Below, one piece after another: positions 57,464 through 64,000 of a stretch of DNA of 64,000 nucleotides (within the stretch, counting starts at the first letter, position 1; each line of letters starts with the position of its first letter). Source of the stretch: Chenopodium formosanum. Lineage: Eukaryota > Streptophyta > Magnoliopsida > Caryophyllales > Amaranthaceae. The DNA lies in NCBI GenBank assembly GCA_024500155.1, contig CM044877.1, positions 30,441,001 through 30,505,000 on the forward strand. The letters run 5' to 3'. The notes under the pieces were generated by a model, which did not search any database, was not told where the DNA came from, and worked only from the letters and a program-made list of their open reading frames with translations. Made by a program: the position numbers and the translations under genes.

Positions 57464-59050
57464 ATCTTCCACTTGTCCTTCCGGACAAGTGCGCATTTAG
57501 TGTACATCCTTTTTCCTATGTCGCTTAATGTTTCTTCATGAACTATAAGGTAAGATTAATTTGTCATCCTTATTACGTCCAGAAGTGTTTCTCGATTCCG
57601 GGTCCGACTGTCAATAAACAAATGATTTCTAAAATCCATCTGAGCATGGCCATGCATTTTTACAGTCTCGCTCTACGAGAGGCCTTGTATGCAACAAAGA
57701 CATCTTCCTTATTTTAGTAGGAGGACTTTCCCAGTCTTGTAATGTAGCTCCTCTTACTGAGAGGACCTAGCCGCCCGAGTGTTTCTGTTATAATCCCCTA
57801 TTACGGCAGACGTTTGACAGCATCAAAGCGGACTAGTACTCAAACAAGAGAACTCACAATACTCATGGTCGAGGAAATAGGTTTCGATAGCCATAATGAG
57901 CGGACTAGTACTTATGACGATTTTTAATCTCTTAAAGTATTCTCATAGGTCGATCCAGTATGGTTCTAAACCAATACCTGTGCAAATGATTTATGACATT
58001 CATGTCCTCGTAGCACAAGAAACGGTGCTATAAATCATACTACACACTAATCTCAATTGGTCATTAATCGTCCATCGTGTAAATGACCTCGATTAGGGAT
58101 AATTTTCGACTATAATATTCAATGTTCACTTAATAGGTGTTTCCTTACCAAGACTGGTCTTGATACCCTATTTTGAATATTCCAAGAATCGAATGGACTC
58201 ATTATTTAATTCTAAACCACAATTAAATAGCAAACGGAGTGATAAAATTGCATGAAATTTTAATTACTCCAAAACCTGAATGGTTCATCTTATGATAAAT
58301 GGTTTTTCCGAATGTTTTAAGAGTATCACTCTTTATAAAACATTATAGAAATCACACCCATATCTAATATGCTTGATTTCTTTCATGCAATTGTGAATGT
58401 TGTCGTTCACTCATTGCATAGGTTTAGTTATAATTACTTTGCTAATCTTAGCATCTTCATTACTGTTCACTTTCATAATAAGATGATAAAATTTAAGAGT
58501 GTCATGGATTATATGTGATTTAGGATTTATTGTCCTAGTGATGGTTCCCACTCATTTTCATGATTGAGACCTTCAACTTGACGACCTATAATCATTAACG
58601 TTCAGCAACGAACTTTCTATAGAACATCTTCTTTATTATCACCATTAAGGCAATTATATTATCAACATCTATTTTAGTAGACATCCTGATGATGCTTTGC
58701 TTGGGTTTCACTGCAAACGGCTCACAATGATTTGGGACACCCTAATCACTTGTGATCATGGAAATTTTCCTTAAATTCCTGCACATTACACATGGATGCA
58801 CGTCCATGTTACCATTCTCACGCCACGACTTATTGTTAGCTCGTGCTTATAAACGGCTTCCTTGTTAAGGATCTAATCCTTGTTAAGGTTTGTGCTTGCA
58901 ACATCAATTCTCAAATTGTATTTGTTTCCACAAGTCAAGAACTCATCTTGTTACTTATCCAAGTACTACATACATACTTCACATGCTCTAAGCAAGCAAG
59001 TCGTGCGACGATTCCATATCACAACGTACATGATGGATTAAATTGCAGAG
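57464..59050 (-). pseudogene. COP3 3' UTR and RNase H relic
   Basis: Degraded counterpart of COP2 34231-36284. I can follow it by base similarity but not as protein; no open frame of use remains. Confidence 0.6.
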
Positions 59051-61071
59051 TGTAGACACCCATTTGTGTCTCCCCAAAACCAAACCCGGTAATGAGTACC
59101 TTTCGCGTGAAATCATAATCGAATGAAGCGAAAGTGTGAAAAGTTTAGTGTTGCGGATAGTTTTAATTTCTTTTCTCTTCTCTCTGTTTTTGAAAACTTA
59201 TTTTAAGAAAAACAGCCAATACAGTTTGGTTGGTCCATGATATGGGTCCAATAGTAGTGTAGTTATATGGGGCTTGACAAGAGCATTCCAACGATATATT
59301 ATAAACCCAATTCCGATGAATATTGAGGAAGTAATGGCCAATTTACTAAGCTGGGCCCGGTTTGAGCTTTATATGCGGCCCAATGATCTAGAGCAGGGCC
59401 TAATATGATTTATCATTCCTAATATGATTAGGAATGGTTCTAGTCTTCTAGATTCTTCTAGAAGGTTCTTTTCATTCCTAATTCAATTAGCATTGATAAA
59501 TTGACTTTTGTTGACTTTTCAGAGTTTTAATCAAAATCAAATAGCATTTTCGAGGAAATTATATGATTTTATCCTCCAGTACGGAAAATTTGTCTGATTT
59601 TCGAAAATGCGTTGAAAACAGGCTTGGCGCCTGACCCCAGGCTTTGGCGCCTGGAAACAGGCCTGGCACCTGGCGCAAGCCATTGGCGCCTGGCGCCAGT
59701 GTTGGTGCCTTGCGCCAGTAAGCCAGGGTTTGCGCCAACTCTGTTTTTTGTGCGTCAGACTCTGTTTTGATATTTTATCTTTTTTGGTTGATTTTCTCTA
59801 TAAACAGCGTATTAAAAACTCCATTTTCATTCACCAATTCTCATCATTTACGAGTTCTCATCTACAATCAGTTTTAATTAATCATTCAATTCTTTTTTTC
59901 TTTCTCTAAACTTTGTTTTCACATACAAAATTCCGCATTCACAAGACTTAGAAACACCTAGCCATATTCGAAGTTGCCTTCGCCCTAGACGTGAAAGGTT
60001 TTAATTTCTGAGGGTTTGGTCCCAAATCTCTCTTTCGATTATTTAATTTAATTGTTTGTTTATTATTTTCCTTGAAGTTATTAACGTGTGTATTTTGTTA
60101 TTAGAAAGAGGTATGAGGCATCAAAGTAAGTGCTTTAATGGTTTATAATGATATTATGATGTAGAAATTATGTTTACATTGTTATTATGATATTCCTAGT
60201 ATCATGTCAAGGGTAATTTTAATATTAAATATGATTCCTGCGATGCTTGCTATGTTCCTCCTAATATTTATTCATGTTAGTATCATGTTAGGGTTAAAGA
60301 TTTGATTTTTATTGCTTAATGACATGCTAGGGTTTGTTATTAATCTTGTTAGTATCATGCCTAGGATCTTGCTATGCTTTAACATGATTATTATTATTAT
60401 TAATTATGATTGATATTATGATGATTATTATTATGATTATTCTTCATGATTTACGATTATAATTGTTATAATTATTATGATGATTTATATGGTTGTTATT
60501 ATGATGTTTATTGCTATGATTATAATTTTATTATGATGTTGCTTGATTCATATTATTTATATTTATTGCTTGATCACACCTTTATTGCATGTTTAAAGGG
60601 AATTTGGTACTTGTAATCATGCTTAATAAGATAATTAATAATCTTGTTTAGGGTTAATTGTGATTATAATTCAAGTGATCGCCAATAATAGTTTATTAGT
60701 GCATTAATATTCAACCAACATAGATTAAACAGGTTTACGGTTAATCCTATTGATTGCATGTTAGTCAGAAAGCGCACATGAATACGATCAGAATAAAGTA
60801 GAGGCATATTATTTGGGCGGGTTCAATCTCTTTTAGGTTGGATTTGTACCTTCATCCCCGAACCCTTATTTGGTTCTAGACCTTATGGAGTTGACGATCT
60901 ATTGGATCGTTAAGGGGTGTAACCTTCATCCTATGAACGGTTTACAAGTTCCTAAAACTTTTTGGCGACTCTTTTGCTCTATCTTCTTCCCTTTTGGACG
61001 CCACCGTACTTTAGTGTATGATCACATTGGGAATCAAGCTAGGGGATTAACGCTTGAAATTATTCCCTACA
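59051..61071 (+). repeat. OGR2 5' LTR (2021 bp)
   Basis: TGTAGACACC to CCCTACA. It has TATAAACA at 59799-59806 and a GGCGCC word cluster at 59620-59745 just upstream. The middle (60110-60600) is an AT-rich tract of ATTATTATGATG-like repeats. A small ORF at 60870-61079 crosses the LTR end and is not supported as a gene. Confidence 0.88.
59620..59806 (+). promoter_or_regulatory. OGR2 LTR promoter: TGGCGCCA words and TATA
   Basis: About eight words on GGCGCC or GGCGCAAG (for example CTTGGCGCCTGA, TTTGGCGCCTGG, ATTGGCGCCTGGCGCCAG) lie 55-180 bases upstream of TATAAACA. Confidence 0.78.
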
Positions 61072-61076
61072 GTTTT

Positions 61077-61094
61077 TAGCGACTCCACTAGGGA
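61077..61094 (+). other. OGR2 primer binding site
   Basis: TAGCGACTCCACTAGGGA, five bases after the LTR end; three differences from the OGR1 site. Confidence 0.8.
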
Positions 61095-62747
61095 GGATTT
61101 CTATTTTAATTCTTGAATTTATTTTGGCAATGATTTAGAATGAGTGGATGAGACTCGAATAGATCTAAGTATTTCATGTGCGTAATTTCTATTAACATTA
61201 TTGTCATATGCATAAAAAATATCTCATTGGAAAGACCATCCGTAATGAGTTAAAAACGTAGGATTTTACACGTAGGAAATTTGAGGAATGTCTTTCACAA
61301 CTAGGACTGAAATAACACCGCGCGAAACTGGAAAATTTTATCGAACACAGAAAGCTGCTGAGGCATGTGGAAAGTAGCGTCACGGGCCAGAGCTTGGCGC
61401 CAGAATTTTAACCGTAGCGCCAGACGCCAGTATTGGCGCCAAGCGCTACATTTAAAAGCTAGCGCCAGTCTCTGTTTGCTGGCGCCAATTTCCCCCAATA
61501 CCGAGCCAGAAATATGCGTTCTAATTTTGACCGGTTTTTCGTATTGTTTGCTTGATCCTACTTCTTGATTGAATTTTTTCTCACTTTTCTGAAACCCATA
61601 TGTGTTCTACATATGGACATAACCCTCTGGGAATTCATGCTCTATCTACCCGAATGAACGCTCCGTGCAACAAAGGGTACATCCGAGATGTTGAATTCAC
61701 CAAACCATGGAAGCGAGTTTTTTCTAAACTCGCGGTGTCCCATCCACTCACGCCAACCCTTCACGGTTAGGCTTCCGCACGGTGCATCCAGACAATTAAC
61801 CATGGACCCTCTTTGACTAACATATATCCCGAACTTTAGAGAACTAGAGCCATGGTTAGGTTGCAAACGCATTACATCATATTGTGCCTACTTGACTAAT
61901 TGTGCATTATTTGTTGTGCATATATATTCTATGTTTCTCTTAACCGTTTGTTGACTTGTGTTGAGACTAAATAAATTAATGACTTAAAGAACTTTGCCTA
62001 ATTAATTAATTTGAGTCAATAAAGTCTAATATTTTAATCGGAATTGACCTAGTACGACTTCAGGCATACCCCAATTGACTAATAACACCGAAAACAGTCC
62101 CAGATCGAAGCTCCAATATTGGCGCCAAGGTCTGAGCTGTAGCGCCACATTTTGGAATGTAGCGCCTGACGACGGCTCTGTCGTCTGGCGCCAAGCTCCA
62201 TAGTGCGACGCCAGACCAGTCGTTTGGCCGACAGTTCGGATTATTGGTCGAGTCATCACCTAGAGTCTAATTAATCAGTTTTCTAATTAATTCGGTTAAA
62301 TTTTGCTATCAATAGTACTTATTTGAGTCAATGATCGAGTTTAAGCACTGAGTCCCATGGTCTTATACAAGAGTCCAAGCATGTCACTTACACTCAACAC
62401 ACACACCAATACACATACTTTGACCATGTTTAAGGGAGTCTTGTGTGCGCGTTTTTTCCGTCAATTTTTTTTAAGGGGTAAGTCGGATATTAATCCTCCA
62501 ATAAAAAAAAAAACTATACTTAATTCCCTAAAAATATGTACATTATTTTTGCCAAAAATATGCACCCCTTTTTTCCTCCTTAAAATAAACCGTAAAGTCA
62601 AGTTGATTTGAGTCAAGTAATTAAAACGCAAAATGGTATTTACAGCGCGTGGTCAAGAAAGGAAGGACGGTTAATCAAAGACAACCTCTTCGTACAAGTC
62701 CAAATTTTCGACAAACCCATAGCTCGTAAGAGGAAAGCTAAGACTAT
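61095..62747 (+). other. OGR2 leader with two GGCGCC clusters
   Basis: Non-coding. TGGCGCCA-type words occur at 61376-61490 and again at 62112-62222. A CACACA-like run lies at 62395-62415. No gene seen. Confidence 0.7.
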
Positions 62748-64000
62748 AATGGCAACACAAGAAGAAGTCAATGATCTTAAGAACCAACTGGCTACCGTGA
62801 CTGAGACACTGAAGTTTCTCGCACTCAAGATCGATGATCCCGTGAAGCAACAACAGATTGACCTCATGCAAGAGAGTTTAAGCAAGTTGTCAAGCGACTA
62901 CAAGTTTCAAGAGCTACATCACAAGGGGTCTCGATGGACAAAGATCTTCTTCCGCAACAGTTCAACGCCAACGACATCCCAAAATTCAGAGCAACTGACA
63001 ACCCATACTTTCATTTAAGAGCATTCAAAACAATAATGAGTATTAAGGGTATCGATAAGAAAGTTTTCCCCTCTCTGTTCTCACTATCTCTCGAGACCGT
63101 TTGCCAACAATGGTTCTTTTCTCTCGAGAAAGAAAAGACCTCTACCTGGGAGTCAATAACAAACGCTTTCGTTGATAGATACAAGTGCAACATTCAAGTC
63201 GAGACTGACCATAGGGAACTTGAAATCCTCAAGCAAAAAGAGAATGAAGGATTCACCTCTTTCTTTAACAAATGGAGAGAAACCTCAGCTAAGATGATTA
63301 AGGTGTCAAGTGAAAAAGAATCTGTTAGACTGTTCATCAAAAGTCTCCAAGAAAAATATTCTAAGAATCTCAAGTATCAAAACAGCTCCATACCTTCAAG
63401 GCCGTTTATGACATTGGGATCAATATTGAAGATGACTTGGCTAAGTTAAAACTGCCAACAATAACTCCAACAGTGGCTGGAAAGGAAAGAAGAACGACAA
63501 TCCTTCTTCTTCCAAAACCGCCCACATAAACAATGTTAGCACTTATAATTTAGGAGAAGTCCTTGCTATGAACAACCAAGGACAGAAGAAACCGTTTAGG
63601 AGGAACTTCACTCCTATTGGCATGAGTTATGACACCGCATTTGATCGATTAAATGCAAAAGGTCTTATAACTCCTATTGGACCATTTGGGGACCCACTAG
63701 TTGAGAAGAGGTTAGCTAATTGGAACCCCAATACACACTACAAGTATCACCAAGGTAGGGGCCATCTCACCGAAAACTGTTGGAAGCTTAAGGAAGCTAT
63801 CCAAGACTTAATCGACAACAACAAGCTGTCGTTGCCCCCTGCCAATAAGAAGCCAAGCATTGACAATGCACCTCTCGCTCATACCCTGGCTATCTCTGAT
63901 GAGGAAAACGAGGTTGACCCCTCATCTCTCATTAGATCTGTCAAAGAAATCCGTGCCATAGAAAAAGAAGAGGAAATCTTTTTCGATGTCAAGGATAATC
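62748..64000 (+). pseudogene. OGR2 gag, partial
   Basis: Probable start ATG at 62749 (MATQEEVNDLKNQLATVTET), a coiled-coil N-terminus. The capsid core in the next frame (62934-63449) has NDIPKFRATDNPYFHLRAF, QQWFFSLEKEKTSTWESI and GFTSFFNKWRETSAKM. One frameshift lies near 62930 and another near 63380. From 63538 the first frame resumes with a nucleocapsid block (HYKYHQGRGHLTENCWKLKE) in which the first knuckle Cys is Tyr. The end is beyond the window. Gag matches that of OGR1 only at fold level. Confidence 0.83.

Larger units (their letters stand above)
56201..59050 (-). mobile_element. COP3: copia element, 3' LTR and 3' UTR, related to COP2
   Basis: LTR 56201-57463 (TGTTGGGG to TTTCA on the plus strand), then 3' UTR and RNase H relic to 59050, matching 31276-36284 in COP2 without SL2 and SL4. 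OGR2 interrupts it at 59050. The 5' part must lie right of the window. The left flank, GTTGG, would be the TSD. Confidence 0.82.
59051..64000 (+). mobile_element. OGR2: Ogre-like Ty3/gypsy element, 5' part
   Basis: 5' LTR, primer binding site, leader and gag run off the right edge. The site TAGCGACTCCACTAGGGA is the same type as in OGR1. COP2 at 36284 shows the uninterrupted target, GCAGAGTAATTC. LTR, words and gag differ from OGR1, so it is a separate family. Confidence 0.88.

Noticed and set aside
31276..59050. COP2 and COP3 as the two ends of one copia element
   Set aside because: Both have the same minus-strand order, LTR followed by the 3' end of pol. The two LTRs of one element could not both be followed by 3' pol sequence.
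60870..61079. Small ORF near the OGR2 LTR end
   Set aside because: It crosses the LTR end into the primer binding site region and has no recognisable domain.
3347..61094. tRNA genes
   Set aside because: The short tRNA-like matches are primer binding sites of about 18 bases directly after LTR ends; no cloverleaf is present.

Overview
Plant nuclear DNA, almost certainly from an angiosperm, made entirely of LTR retrotransposons inserted into one another. I see no host gene, rRNA, tRNA gene or CRISPR array. The evidence is Ty3/gypsy elements of the Athila and Tat/Ogre groups and Ty1/copia elements. These carry TATA boxes, primer binding sites, polypurine tracts and 5-bp target-site duplications (TSDs). 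The background is AT-rich and every polyprotein is decayed. I cannot name the species. The labels below are mine.

Layout: ATH (1-4762, minus) is the 5' half of an Athila-like element. Its 5' LTR abuts SL0 (4763-5661, plus), the 3' part of an LTR. Then comes TAT-old, a wrecked Tat element in two pieces (5662-6028 gag; 27935-31275 RNase H to integrase). Between these pieces lies COP1, a copia element on the minus strand (6029-10900 and 24873-27934). COP1 is itself split by TAT1 (10901-24867, plus), a complete Tat/Retand-like element with TSD AGACC. The gag of TAT1 is split by solo LTR SL1 (11550-14052, TSD GGGTC). TAT1 has gag, protease, RT, RNase H, a second RNase H and integrase, then a 4.5-kb 3' region with palindromic repeats and an antisense multi-exon gene relic.

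TAT-old is followed by COP2 (about 31276-36627, minus), a second copia family kept only as its 3' LTR and the end of pol. It holds solo LTRs SL2 (32572-34230, TSD CATCC) and SL4 (34530-35017, TSD ATACT). Next is OGR-frag (36628-36949), an inverted LTR end. Then comes OGR1 (36951-56200, plus), an Ogre/Tat-type element with a full coding set. It is interrupted by solo LTR SL3 in gag (39841-42283, TSD TTGAT) and by solo LTR SL5 in integrase (47885-50632, TSD TCAAA). It carries an antisense ORF between integrase and its polypurine tract. The 3' LTR of OGR1 is cut after 74 bp by COP3 (56201-59050), a relative of COP2. COP3 is cut by OGR2 (59051-64000, plus), whose 2-kb LTR, leader and gag run off the window.

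The clearest nesting chain is TAT-old, COP2, OGR-frag, OGR1, COP3, OGR2. Each coding set once made a Gag shell, a protease, a reverse transcriptase with RNase H and an integrase. All are now broken by stops and frameshifts. All three RT active sites that can be read have lost a catalytic aspartate. The structure worth a second look is mostly non-coding: GC-rich palindromic words, different in each family, upstream of LTR TATA boxes and repeated inside elements; a hairpin with compensatory changes at the LTR start; two different antisense accessory genes; and a 320-bp inverted LTR repeat. I did not find a clearly new defence-type or enzymatic system.
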